Assembly (NCBI GenBank): GCA_022113835.1
Contig: JAILWY010000001.1
Span: forward strand, 11,090,501 to 11,154,500
Direction of reading: 5' to 3'
DNA from: Atopsyche davidsoni
Taxonomy: Eukaryota; Arthropoda; Insecta; Trichoptera; Hydrobiosidae
Length of the DNA: 64,000 nucleotides
Both the position numbers and the translations under genes were made by a program. Within the stretch, counting starts at the first letter, position 1; each line of letters begins with the position of its first letter. The notes below the pieces were generated by a model that was given only the letters and a program-made list of their open reading frames with translations, made no database searches and had not been told where the DNA came from. Positions 25,871 through 39,300 of the stretch are shown here, piece after piece.

Positions 25871-27469
25871 TTCTCTGCCTTATGCTACTGAAATTAATTA
25901 CAATAATTTGTAATATTATTGCGTTAGTAATGGAGCATGTGTAGTCATTGAGAAGATTCAATGGTTTTTTTCTTCTTTGCGGCTTTGAATATTCCTGCGA
26001 TATGCAGGCCCCTTGAACGGTTGAATCGCAAGCCTATACAATTTGCATTAACCTGTTTTATTTATTTTTCAATAAATGCGTTCAAAGGGTTAATATTTAT
26101 TTAAAGAGACAAAATATTTTTCTAAAGATAAATCTTTATTCTCATAACGCCATTAAGAAAGGATTATGGGCAGCATAAATACGAAGACTCTTTCTTCGAA
26201 TATAAAACTGCGGTGTAGAAGGATTCGGGGACCAACTACACTATTCCCCATAAGAAAATCATTAACACTGGCTCAGCATAAGTATTGAGGTTGTCGCCAA
26301 CCTCCTCTGAGAAGAGGCACCTCAAGAAAAAAATGTACTCAATTATATTATAAATATATTTTTTAAGTCCAAAATCCATATAAAACAACATTTTCCGATT
26401 TTGATCTCACACAACTGTGTGCTTTGTATTTCATGTCTTTTTTTTGTCTAAAAAATTACTCAATTCGTTTTGAACCCATGTAGTCTCTTTTAATAAAAAA
26501 AAATCAAATTAACTTATCTCAAATACTAATATTTTAAAACAATTTTTTTCTCATTTACTTTGATTTAAAAAATAATCAAACTATTATGCCACCAAAAAGT
26601 GCTTCTACACTGTGATGGATATTTTTTAATAATAAAATACGAATGATTAATTTGTCAATTAATAAAAATTTTGATTTTTTTAAGAAAGTATTGTCTGTTA
26701 ATATATGTTTACTCATATGCATAAATTATTAGTTATTATCAGTGGCGTTCATTCTATACAGAAAGAAAAACAATTTGTTACATGAACTACCAGAAATATA
26801 TTTTTATCGTTTTGTATCTTTTTGAAATTAAAAACACTTTTCAAAAAAGAAGTTTAAAAATTTGCTATGTGTTAAATCGAGCCGTTTTTACTTTTGTTAG
26901 GAATTTACTTATTTTTTACCTATATAGACCGCACGTCACTGCTCATATTGAACGACAAGCTTAATATGCGATAATTTGTTCCTTAAACATACGTAATGTT
27001 ACCGTTATCACATATCTAACGAGAAGCAGGGGCGCGCAACGAAATGGGATTATCTATCATATTACTAATACAGAAATCTATCCTCAATTTTGAGGTTTTT
27101 TCTTTAGAATTTTTCACAAATATGAATAAAAAAAATGTCTAGTATTACAAAAAAAACTTAAATCTAACTTAACTTAGATTGATCGCACTCCATAAAAATA
27201 TTTTCCTAACCTTAATATCAAATTATTATGAAATTTCACGATGACCGTTCATTTTATTTCGGCTTGTTGGTATATTAAAGATGTCATTATTTCAAATAAT
27301 AAAAGTTAATGGTTATAATTCATATTCTCGGTCATTTTATTTTTATTAGTATACAGAAAGCTGTGCTCTCTAGTTTTGGTTAAAAAGGGGGAGGCATAAA
27401 ATATACTAAAATCCCTTATGTGTCACAACATCAGACAATCAGCTGCAGTGGGCTATATTTAGCATGAAT

Positions 27470-27695
27470 ATATAGTAATATTTTTTAATAAAATACTTGA
27501 GTGATTTTCCACATGTTCCTTTTTATTTGTGACCGATCAAACCGAGTGATAATGCCAACGTGAAAGGTTGGCGAAACCAGTCACAAATAAAAACGAACAT
27601 GTGGAAAATCACTCAAGTATTTTATTCAAAAATATTAAAATGGAATTCCACCAAGTACTCTCTGTTAAAAATATTGAATATATAGTGACATAATA
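27470..27695. mobile_element. Fold-back MITE-like element, copy 1
   Basis: Arms near 27475-27533 and 27580-27640 are inverted copies sharing AATAAAATACTTGAGTGATT and CCACATGTTC-type sequence around a short loop. To the right, the phrase CTGTTAAAAATATTGAATAT is shared with the element near 56.4-56.7 kb, so both belong to one repeat family. No coding capacity. The exact ends and target-site duplication cannot be fixed by eye. Confidence 0.6.
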
Positions 27696-28169
27696 TAAAC
27701 TGACAAATAAAAATAAAAATATTATAGTGATTTTTCTATATGTGGTTAAGATAGTTATAACACAAAATAAGTTTATTATTTCTATAATATATCATCGATT
27801 ACCGATCGGGTTATCCCGAATACTAATCCGGAAAGATTGTGTATTTTATTAAATAAAAAAAAATACCAAATAAATTTTAAACTAAATAAACTGTAATTAA
27901 TATTTTTCTGTGTGAAATCAGTACGAAAAAAAAATTGTGTAAATCAAATAAGCTAATTAAATTAATTTTGAATAATACTTGCGTGTAACCCTGGGAGTCA
28001 TGAGGAGTTCCTGTGGAGGCGTCTCTCACTGACCGGCATCTCTCCTCCAGTTTTCGTAACAATACCCGAGACGTTAGTCGCGACTAATCGTATAAGTATT
28101 ATTTCAGATAATCGAAAATCTCCTAAAGACATGGTGGTAAAGATTAGGCGGACAGAAAGATTAAAATTT

Positions 28170-28204
28170 TATATAAGACAAGAAAATTCGCCCTCAATCC
28201 AGTC
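28170..28204 (+). promoter_or_regulatory. TATA box and initiator for the 28229 gene
   Basis: TATATAAG at 28170-28177 is followed 31 nt later by an initiator-like CCAGTC with A at 28201, then the ATG at 28229. The spacing fits a standard TATA-dependent promoter and predicts a 5' UTR of about 28 nt. Confidence 0.6.
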
Positions 28205-28228
28205 GGATGCCTGCCGCGACAGATAGCC

Positions 28229-31200
28229 ATGACAGTTCTAATAGCCATACTGGTGAGCCACCATTTTAACCTTTTTAATGTGCTGATTTGTAAAAGTGAA
28301 TATACTGAATAATTAAATTAAAAGAAACGTCCATAACTGCTCCAAATGACTCGTAAATCTGACTACCTTGTATTTGCAACAAATATTTCAATAGTATAAA
28401 ATTATACATAATTGTCATTTATAAAATTTAATTTTTAAGGGTTATTTGCAACAATAGTTTTTGTTTTAAAATTTGTTACTGGCGATAAAATCGTAGTTTG
28501 TTGGATTATATGTACAATAAAATGAATATGAATCCTGTTTGTGTAAATAATATTGAAGTGCTACTTATTAATATTAAATTCCATAAGCAACAATCACTTG
28601 GAGATGATTTGTAATATTTTACTTTTTTGAAACAAAATCATAACGAAATCAATAGTTTTTTATTTTTATAACGTCATTGTGATTTGGCATTAAAAAGTGT
28701 GCTTACTACTTTAACTCACTCTTATTTCTGAGATGAATGCTAACTACTATAGTGCTATGTGAAATATGTTCTTCTGACAGTAAATTCATCATTATCAAAG
28801 AGAAACGTTTGTAATTTGTTTGTTTGAATATTGTAATGTCGCATATGCAGTTAAAGCACAATAATAAAATATAGGGAAAAACATATGTGATTAGCTTTTA
28901 TACTAATGATCACTATTATAAATCTTGTTTATTATTCTTTATCTCCAATAATCTGTTAAGTAAGCGATTAAACTGGCTTTCTTTAAATACACATACTTTG
29001 TGGCCGTAAGAGATTATATTATCATTATGTATCTTATATCAGTGCTGATAAATGCAAAAATTAAATTATGCATTGTTTATTTCAATGGCATTCAGGTATT
29101 ACTGGTGGGAGTTCGAGGCGAAGCATCCGAATGCAACGGATATGGCAGGTTCCCTGACAACTCCGTGGCTGATTGCCGAGGGTACGTCCTGTGCACCTCC
29201 ACAACCACCGGGGAAAACCTGACGCTGGCACTCCAGTGCCCTGGAACGCGAGCCTTCAATCCCAAGATATCAAGGTGCGAGGCTCCTTCAAACTTCATTT
29301 GTGCAAGCACTCTTACCGACGAAGGCTTCCGCCATGAAAATAACTTAAAAGAAGAGACGAGACCACAAAATTTCAGCCATTATTATAGATCGGAATACCA
29401 AAGCGATGATAGCAAAAATGAATTATATGGAACTTCTGAGGAATATGTTTGCACAGCTGCCGGAAGAGTTGAGGATCCGAATGTTTCAGATTGTTCAGCT
29501 TACATATTATGCTCGAAGACAATATTCGGAACATACTTAAAAATGCATTTCGTATGTCCGCTTAATACAAATTTTGATCCATCGATCAAATTATGTACAA
29601 ATAAATATGAATGTCCTATAATGAAAACGACAAATCAAATAACAAGAACAACACATGCAGACATCTCTAAAAAGTATAATTCCACCGAAATATATACCAC
29701 ACCAAGAACAACTACTTCTATCGAAACCTCTACCCCTGCGGTGACTACCACACTAAGAACAACAACCCCTGTTGAAACCTCTACGCCTGCGGTCACTACC
29801 ACACCAAGAACAACTACTTCTATCGAGACCTCCACGCCTGCGTTGACTACCACATCAAGAACAACTACTCCTGTTGAAACCTCTACCCCTGCGGTGACTA
29901 CCACACTAAGAACAACAACCCCTGTTGAAACTTCTACGCCTGCGGTGACTACCACACCAAGAACAACTACTTCTATCGAAACCTCAACGCCTGCGGTGAC
30001 TACCACGCCAAGAACAACTACCCCTGTCGAAATTTCAACCCCTGCGGTGACTACCACACCAAGAACAACAACCCCTGTTGAAACTACTACGCCTGCGGTG
30101 ACTACCACACCTAGAACAACAACCCCTGTTGAAACATCTACGCCTGCAGTGACTACCACACCAAGAACAACTACCCCTGTCGTAACTTCTACCCCTACGG
30201 TGACTTCCACGCCAAGAACAACTACCCCTGTCGAAATTTCAACCCCTGCGGTGACTACCACACCAAGAACAACAACCCCTGTTGAAACTACTACGCCTGC
30301 GGTGAATACCACACCAAGAACAACAACCCCTGTTGAAACTTCTACGCCTGCAGTGACTACCACACCAAGAACAACTACCCCTGTCGTAACTTCTACCCCT
30401 ACGGTGACTTCCACACCAAGAACAACTACCCCTGTTGAAAAATCTACCCCTGCGGTGACTACCACACCAAGAACAACTACTTCTATCGAAACTTCTACCC
30501 CTGCGGTGACAACCACACCAAGAACAACAACCCCTGTTGAAACTTCTACGCCTGCGGTGACTACAACACCAAGAACAACTACCCCTGTCGAAACTTCTAC
30601 CCCTGCGGTGACTACCACACCAAGAACAACAACCCCTGTTGAAACTTCTACGCCTGCGGTGACTACCACACCAAGATCAACTACTTCTATCGAAACCTCA
30701 ACGCCTGCAGTGACTACCACGCCAAGAACAACTACCCCTGTCGAAATTTCAACCCCTGCGGTGACTACCACACCAAGAACAACAACCCCTGTTGAAACTA
30801 CTACGCCTGCAGTGACTACCACACCAAGAACAACTACCCCTGTCGTAACTTCTACCCCTACGGTGACTTCCACGCCAAGAACAACTACCCCTGTCGAAAT
30901 TTCAACCCCTGCGGTGACTACCACACCAAGAACAACAACCCCTGTTGAAACTACTACGCCTGCGGTGAATACCACACCAAGAACAACAACCCCTGTTGAA
31001 ACTACTACGCCTGCGGTGAATACCACACCAAGAACAACAACCCCTGTTGAAACTTCTACGCCTGCAGTGACTACCACACCAAGAACAACTACCCCTGTCG
31101 TAACTTCTACCCCTACGGTGACTTCCACACCAAGAACAACTACCCCTGTTGAAACATCTACCCCTGCGGTGACTACCACACCAAGAACAACAACCCCTGT

Positions 31201-34200
31201 TGAAACTTCTACGCCTGCAGTGACTAACACACCAAGAACAACAACCGCTGTTGAAACTTCAACCCCTGCGGTGACAACCACACCAAGAACAACTACCCCT
31301 GTCGAAACTTCTACCCCTACGGTGACTTCCCCACCAAGAACAACTACCCCTGTTGAAACATCTACCCCTACGGTGACTACCACACCAAGAACAACTACTT
31401 CTATCGAAACCTCTACCCCTGCGGTGACTACCACACTAAGAACAACAACCCCTGTTGAAACCTCTACGCCTGCGGTGACTACCACACCAAGAACAACTAC
31501 TTCTATCGAAACATCTACCCCTGCGGTGACTACCACACCAAAAACAACTACCCCTGTCGAAACTTCTACCCCTACGGTGACTACCACACCAAGAACAACT
31601 ACCCCTGTTGAAACATCTACCCCTGCGGTGACTACCACACCAAGAACAACTACTTCTAACGAAACCTCTACCCCTGCGGTGACTACCACACTAAGAACAA
31701 CAACCCCTGTTGAAACCTCTACGCCTGCGGTGACTACCACACCAAGAACAACTACTTCTATCGAAACCTCTACGCCTGCGGTGACTACAACACCAAGAAC
31801 AACTACTCCTGTCGAAACTTCAACCCCTGCGATGACTACCACACCAAGAACAACTACCCCTGTCGAAATTCCTACCCCTACGGTGACTTCCACACCAAGA
31901 ACAACAACCCCTGTTGAAACTTCAATCCCTGCGGTGACTACCACACCAAGAACAACTACCCCTGTCGAAACTTCTACCCCTACGGTGACTTCCACACCAA
32001 GAACAACTACCCCTGTTGAAACATCTACCCCTGCGGTGACTACCACACCAAGAACAACTACTTCTATCGAAACCTCTACGCCTGCGATGACTACCACACC
32101 GAGAACAACTACTTCTATTGAAACCTCAACGCCTGCGGTGACTACCACACCAAGAACAACTACTTCTATCGAAACCTCTACCCCTGCGGTGACTACCACA
32201 CTAAGAACAACAACCCCTGTTGAAACCTCTACGCCTGCGGTGACTACCACACCAAGAACAACTACTCCTGTCGAAACTCCTACCCCAGCGGTGACTACCA
32301 CACCAAGAACAACAACCCCTGTTGAAACTTCAACCCCTGCGGTGACTACCACACCAAGAACAACTACCCCTGTCGAAACTTCTACCCCTACGGTGACTTC
32401 CACATCAAGAACAACTACCCCTGTTGAAACATCTACCCCTGCGGTGACTACCACACCAAAAACAACTACTCCTGTTGAAACCTCTACGCCTGCGATGACT
32501 ACCACACCAAGAACAACAACCCCTGTAGAAACTTCAACCCCTGCAGTAACTACCACACCAAGAACAACTACCCCTGTCGAAACTTCTACCCCTACGGTGA
32601 CAACCCCACCAAGAACAACAACCCCTGTTGAAACTACTACGCCTGCGGTGACTACCACACCAAGAACAACAACCCCTGTTGAAACTTCTACGCCTGCAGT
32701 GACTACCACACCAAGAACAACAACCGCTGTTGAAACTTCAACCCCTGCGGTGACAACCACACCAAGAACAACTACCCCTGTCGAAACTTCTACCCCTACG
32801 GTGACTTCCCCACCAAGAACAACTACCCCTGTTGAAACATCTACCCCTGCGGTGACTACCACACCAAAAACAACTACTTCTATCGAAACCTCTACGCCTG
32901 CGATAACTACCACACCAAGAACAACAACCCCTGTTGAAACTTCAACCCCTGCGGTGACTACCACACCAAGAACAACTACCCCTGTCGAAACTTCTACCCC
33001 TACGGTGACTTCCACACCAAGAACAACTACCCCTGTTGAAACATCTACCCCTGCGGTGACTACCACACCAAAAACAACTACTTCTATCGAAACCTCTACG
33101 CTTGCGATAACTACCACACCAAGAACAACAACCCCTGTTGAAACTTCAACCCCTGCGGTGACTACCACACCAAGAACAACTACCCCTGTCGAAACATCTA
33201 CCCCTGTGGTGACTTCCACACCAAGAACAACTACTTCTGTTGATACCTCTACCCCTGCGGTGACTACCATACCAAGTACAACTACTTCCGTCGAAACCTC
33301 TAAACCTTCAGACACTACTCTTGTAATGACTACAACTCCTAGAGTCTCTATTCCTCCCGTTACCTCCACACTCTCAGAAACCACAACTTTATCAATTTCA
33401 TCATCGTTTCCTGAAATAACTTCTAGCGCTGTATCTTCAACGTTTTCAGATACTACTGCTATAGAAACAACTACTTTTATCAGCTCTGTCTCCACTGAGT
33501 CCACTACCGTTCACATCAATACACCGTCAACAACTTCTACGTCTCCTTTATTTAAATGTTTGACTATCGGTCGATTTCCCAATCCATCTGTTAAAGACTG
33601 CAAAGGATATATTGTTTGCTCACGTACTTTTTCTGGACAATTCTTACAAACATATTTAATGTGTCCTTCAACAACTGTGTTTAATCCAAGTACCTCCTCT
33701 TGCACCATGTCCCAAAAGTATATATGTCCCTCCTCAAGCATTTCAACTACTCCATTGCCAATCACACCAAAACCCACAACATTTGTTTGTAAATCTATTG
33801 GCAGATATTTGGACACGTCTATAGAGAATTGCAAAGGTTACATATTATGTTCGAGAAATATTTTTGGTCAATTTACGCAATTTTATTATAACTGTTCTAC
33901 AACCACGATTTTCAATCCAAAATTGGAGCGATGTGTTCTTCCCAGGAGTTATACGTGCCCCGCATCCAGCCATATTACAACTCTAGCCCCCACAGCTAGT
34001 CCCTCTGCCCCAGAAAAATTTTCTTGCACCACAACTGGGCGATTTGCCGATAGTCAAACTCAAAACTGCAAAGGCTACATTCTATGCGTCCGTTCATTCT
34101 TAGGTGCATTTACGAAAATAAATCTTACTTGTCCCAGAGCAACCGTTTTTGACCCTGTCTTTAGACAATGTTCAAACACGTATACTTGTCGACAAAGCTC

Positions 34201-34564
34201 AATCTCTACCTCGATGCTTCCTACATCAATAAAAACATCTTCAACCACAATAATAAATCCAACTGTTACATATATTACCTTCTCAACTAAAAAATCTTCT
34301 ATTCCATCGACTTCTTCTACAACTACTACTTCGACAACCACTACAAAACCAATTCCAACCTCTACTACTCCAGTGCCATTTATTTGCAAAACAATAGGTA
34401 GATTTCCAGATAGGTCTGTACCCAATTGCAAAGGGTACATTATATGTTCATACGTTTCAGGTGAGTTGAAACAGATCAAGAGCTCATGCACACCAGCTAC
34501 AGTGTTTAGCCCAAAAACTAGATCATGCACATCGACCATAAATTATGTTTGTCCTAAATACTAA
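28229..34564 (+). CDS. Secreted CBM14 mucin, 1830 aa, two exons
   Basis: Exon 1 is 28229-28252, the intron 28253-29095 (843 bp, GTGAGC...TTCAG, phase 0) and exon 2 29096-34564. Joining them gives the signal peptide MTVLIAILVLLVGVRGEA, which is why I prefer ATG 28229 to a GTG at 29000 that lies inside the intron. Two CBM14 domains follow (residues about 21-77 and 127-181). Next comes a Thr/Pro mucin domain of about 71 repeats of 17 residues (TTTPVETSTPAVTTTPR). Four CBM14 domains end the protein (starting near 1495, 1573, 1652 and 1772), most with the CKGYILC-type motif. AATAAA is at 34592. The family binds chitin outside the cell; chitin-binding ends around an O-glycosylated core suggest a cross-linking matrix mucin. 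Peritrophic matrix or gland secretion is inferred. The six-cysteine module of its neighbours is absent. Confidence 0.85.
29705..33325 (+). repeat. Coding 51-bp tandem array, about 71 units
   Basis: The unit encodes 17 residues with consensus TTTPVETSTPAVTTTPR. Matching positions in the first clean unit (29714) and the 70th (33233) are 3519 bp apart, exactly 69 x 51, so there is no net indel. Variants recur in blocks: a motif with VVTSTPTVTSTPR is repeated 663 bp apart (13 units) and an upstream block 714 bp apart (14 units). That points to expansion by multi-unit duplication. Each unit has one Glu and one Arg, so the array is near charge-neutral. A few units gained N-glycosylation sequons (VNTT, SNETS). 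Confidence 0.9.
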
Positions 34565-36267
34565 AAATTATCTTAAGATAAGTTTGTACAAAATAAATAT
34601 ATTTCACTCACATGCATTAGAATGTACCATTTCATTAACTTTTTATATTTTTTATGCAATATGTATTGCAAACTTAAAACACTAATAATTTTTTTTTAAA
34701 TGTTAAAAAAATAACTCGTTGTGGGAAAATAATCTTATAAAATTATCTTCAAATATAATAAGTCTATAAGGTACTTGTTAAATATCAATGTTTTTGTGAC
34801 AATAATTTCAATTTTTTTTATTATGGACACACTAAAAAATATATTTATTGAGGTCTTATATTATTTTTTGAAATTCTTTATGAAAATCAAAAACACATTT
34901 TATGTTGTATTATATAGTAATAAATACTTAATTCAATTACAAGATTCTTTATGACGATCCCCTGATCCAACGCGAAAGTTGTGAGGCTTACTAGGTGTGG
35001 CTTGGGTGGTAGCGTTCACGGATTAGTAATAAATATGGAATAAATTTAATATCAATATATATAATAGCTTACTATGTACTGCATTCGAGAGATACATTTT
35101 TAATATTCTTTCTTTGAGTTTTATTTTTTCCCTGTTGTTTGTGTACCATTCTCAATGCGTGCATTTATTTTGATAAACCGTGTTAAAATAAATATATGGC
35201 AGGCGGCAAATCAAATATTATTTTTTTACTGAATGGGTACAGTGTACCGATGTAAACCTGTTTGCCGCGCTCATCCCGCCCGGATGATAATGAGGGAGGT
35301 CTTTCAAGTTAACACGCTATTTACTTATATACCTAGCGATTATTATAAAAAAAATATTTTCAAGATTATTTACATCTTTGTTAAGTTACAATACTTATAA
35401 GGGCTATGCTTACAATACGATGTGCGGCTATCTCTTGATCCTGTGCGCAGGTTGTGAGGTTTACGTGGATTTCTCTATTTTCGAGTAGAGTATTTTTATT
35501 GAGTTTGTGTTGGGAAAAATATGTGTAAAAACCCTTCAGCGAATGTTTACGTAAATACGTAGACGCGTTGTACAAAAATTGCAGAAACAGGGTATCTGGT
35601 CGGTAACCGTTCAAGCTGCTTGAAGATGCTGCAACACAACTGACGCCTGAATAGTACCTTGTCAATAAAACTTGAAAAATTAAAAACATTTAATAACAAA
35701 GCGACATTGGCTAATTACAAATCAGCCATCAATTGTAAAGATTACTTAAGTAGCCTACACAGCGTCCCATAGTATTGCCTTAGTGAACAACGCAAAAGAA
35801 GACATTAGCCAGCTACCGTTCGGTTACCAGTTGTGTCGCAGCTTGTGTAGGCTGCTTCAACTGCTCGTGGTTACTGGCCACAAATGTCAAGAGATGGAAT
35901 TAAATGCTTTGCCAATCAAATATTTTATTTTTTACTTAGACTGCCATAGTAGTGACGTCACGTCCTCGTCACGGGATACCCCGGTGGTTCTCAACTCAGA
36001 AGCTAGTATTAATTATGATACATTATTATCATGTTAATAATATATTACTATTTTTCATGGTTATCATAAACTCACAACTTACTAACGAATGACATTTTTA
36101 GAATTTTTCCAAATTTTTTTCCAAATTGTTAATCACAGAATTATAAGGTTGCAAATACGTATTAAAGTAATGAGAAAGATTTTTTTATGAATTGAGTTTT
36201 TTTTCTGAAACACACATAATTTATTTATCTACTCAGTTGGTTTCATATATAATGGAGAACGATATTT
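34565..36267. other. Spacer between the two large mucin genes
   Basis: No gene is supported. Stretches near 35597-35650 and 35830-35880 are imperfect inverted copies sharing CAGTTGTGT and GCAGC, suggesting an old fold-back or transposon remnant. The two open frames of 84 and 102 codons here overlap that remnant and show no domain. Confidence 0.5.
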
Positions 36268-36343
36268 TATAAAGCGATAAACAAAACAAACAAGTATTTG
36301 AACGAGACACCAAGCTAAGAATATAGTGTTTTATGTTATAAAT
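36268..36343 (+). promoter_or_regulatory. Candidate TATA boxes for the giant mucin gene
   Basis: Two TATA-like motifs precede the ATG at 36398: TATAAAG at 36268-36274 and TATAAAT at 36337-36343. Neither has a clear initiator about 31 nt downstream, so the start site is less certain than in the neighbouring genes. Confidence 0.3.
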
Positions 36344-36397
36344 GATATGGAGTTCTAAGATTTCATAAAAACATCTACTAGGAACTATGTAAATACA

Positions 36398-39300
36398 ATG
36401 GAAAAAAATCTCCTATTTTTTATGGTAAGCCAATATGTTTATAATTTTGGAAATCGTGTCAATGTGTTGTCAAGATAATCAGTACACCCGCTATATATAC
36501 TATACGAAGATAATTTAATAAAAGTGAAATTCAAATTACAGACTTGCTCGATATTGGTAAATAGTTTAGCTCAAGGAAAGCAAATTGAATGTCATGGTAA
36601 TAAAAGCTTCATCTGCTTGGACTCTTCTCACTTTGCTATCTGTGAGACATTAGATGATGGAACCGCTGAAGCGAATGACGAAAACAGCGAGTCATGTCCA
36701 GAAGGCTTCGAGTGCAGTAACGACAGTGAATATGAATGTTTTGTTGCTGTGACGATTCAAACAACAACAATAAAATCGATAGATTGCAATGGTAAAGGTT
36801 TTTACTGTACAGATACAAAACATTTTTTACAATGTCGTGATTTAAATGAAGGAAATACTGTAACTATAAATAATGAAATACAAGAATGTCCTGACAATAC
36901 ATTATGTAGAAATGATCAGGAATTCGAGTGCCAGGAACCTGTGCGGGTAACAACAGTAGCATCGATAGACTGCCAAGGAAAGGCTTTTCATTGCGCAAAC
37001 AAAACACATTTTTTGACGTGTGTAGACGTAGGGAATGGAAAATCAGTAACTCTTGATAACGATTTCAATCCATGTCCAGAAAACAATATATGTCTGAATA
37101 GTAAAAATATTCAATGCGAAGCCACAGACACGACAACCTCTACCACAACAGAGGCAAATGTTACGACCAAGTCGATAACTACACCTGTTATCACCACAAC
37201 CGAAGGCATAACAACAAGACATTCAACTCCGACTGCAGTTGTGTCTACAACAACAAATGGTAATATCACGACCAAGTCGGTAACTACACCTGTAATAACA
37301 ACAACAGAAGGCATAACCACAAAACATACAACTCCTACCACAGTCATGTCTACCACAACAGAGGCTAATGTTACGACCAAGTCGGTTACTACACCTGTTA
37401 TCACAACAACCGAAGGCATAACAACAAAACATACAACTCCTACCACAGTGGTGTCTACTACAACAGAAGCTAATGTTACGACCAAGTCGATAACTACACC
37501 TGTTATCACCACAACCGAAGGCATAACAACAAAACATACAACTCCTACCACAGTCGGGTCTACCACAACAGAGGCTAATGTTACGACCAAGTCGGTTACT
37601 ACACCTGTAATTACAACAACAGAAGGCATAACCACAAAACATACAACTCCTACCACAGTCATGTCAACCACAACAGAGGCTAATGTTACGACCAAGTCGA
37701 TAACTACACCTGTTATCACCACAACCGAAGGCATAACAACAAAACATACAACTCCTACCACAGTCGGGTCTACCACAACAAAGGCAAATGTTACGACCAA
37801 GTCGGTTACTACACCTGTTATCACAACAGCCGAAGGCATAACAACAAAACATACAACTCCTACCACAGTCGGGTCTACCACAACAGAGGCTAATGTAACG
37901 ACCAAGTCGATAACTACACCTGTTATCACCACAACCGAAGGCATAACAACAAAACATACAACTCCTACCACAGTGGTGTCTACTACAACAGAAGCTAATG
38001 TTACGACCAAGTCGATAACTACACCTGTAATTACCACAACCGAAGGCATAACAACAAAACATACAACTCCAACCACAGTCGGGTCTACCACAACAAAGGC
38101 TAATGTTACGACCAAGTCGGTTACTACACCTGTAATTACAACAACAGAAGGCATAACCACAAAACATACAACTCCTACCACAGTCGTGTCTACCACAACA
38201 GAGGCTAATGTAACGACCAAGTCGATAACTAAACCTGTTATCACCACAACCGAAGGCATAACAACAAGACATTCAACTCCGACTACAGTTGTGTCTACAA
38301 CAACAAATGGTAATGTCACGACCAAGTCGATAACTACACCTGTTATCACCACAACCGAAGGCATAACAACAAAACATACAACTCCTACCACAGTGGAGTC
38401 TACTACAACAGAAGCTAATGTTACGACCAAGTCGATAACTACACCTGTTATCACCACAACCGAAGGCATAACAACAAAACATACAACTCCAACCACAGTC
38501 GGGTCTACCACAACAAAGGCTAATGTTACGACCAAGTCGGTTACTACACCTGTAATTACAACAACAGAAGGCATAACCACAAAACATACAACTCCTACCA
38601 CAGTCGTGTCTACCACAACAGAGGCTAATGTAACGACCAAGTCGATAACTACACCTGTTATCACCACAACCGAAGGCATAACAACAAGACATTCAACTCC
38701 GACTACAGTTGTGTCTACAACAACAAATGGTAATGTCACGACCAAGTCGATAACTACACCTGTTATCACCACAACCGAAGGCATAACAACAAAACATACA
38801 ACTCCTACCACAGTGGAGTCTACTACAACAGAAGCTAATGTTACGACCAAGTCGATAACTACACCTGTTATCACCACAACCGAAGGCATAACAACAAAAC
38901 ATACAACTCCTACCACAGTCGGGTCTACCACAACAGAGGCTAATGTTACGACCAAGTCGATAACTACACCTGTTATCACCACAACCGAAGGCATAACAAC
39001 AAAACATACAACTCCTACCACAGTCGTGTCTACCACAACAGAGGCTAATGTTACGACTAAGTCGATTACTACACCTGTAATTACCACAACCGAAGGCATA
39101 ACAACAAAACATACAACTCCTACCACAGTCGGGTCTACCACAACAGAGGCTAATGTTACGACCAAGTCGATAACTACACCTGTTATCACCACAACCGAAG
39201 GCATAACAACAAAACATACAACTCCTACCACAGTGGTGTCTACTACAACAGAAGCTAATGTTACGACCAAGTCGATAACTACACCTGTTATCACCACAAC

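Larger units (their letters stand above)
1..28168. other. Gene-poor AT-rich region
   Basis: No gene can be supported here. The open frames are short (60-123 codons), lack recognisable domains, and many sit in GC-rich patches where long frames arise by chance. The stretch is mostly AT-rich sequence with homopolymer runs, interrupted by GC-richer islands near 2.7, 5.1, 9.35, 10.5, 11.4, 16.6, 19.6, 21.0, 21.6, 22.65, 23.7 and 25.7 kb. Repeats and fold-back sequences are listed separately. It may be intergenic DNA, or a long intron or regulatory domain of a gene outside the window. Confidence 0.6.

Noticed and set aside
29000..29095. Upstream in-frame extension starting at GTG 29000
   Set aside because: It lies in the intron next to a good TTCAG acceptor. 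The ATG exon at 28229 gives a proper signal peptide and has a TATA box.
29635..33504. 1289-codon minus-strand open frame over the 51-bp array
   Set aside because: The unit is a multiple of three, so any antisense frame free of stops in one unit stays open. The product is a monotonous Val/Gly repeat with no start context, domain or ends of its own.
35975..36000. GGTGGTTCTCAACTCAG resembling a hAT terminal repeat
   Set aside because: A single short match, with no partner end or target-site duplication found.
36524..36541. GTG start for the giant mucin
   Set aside because: The six codons are the end of the intron up to TTACAG. The ATG at 36398 supplies a signal peptide.
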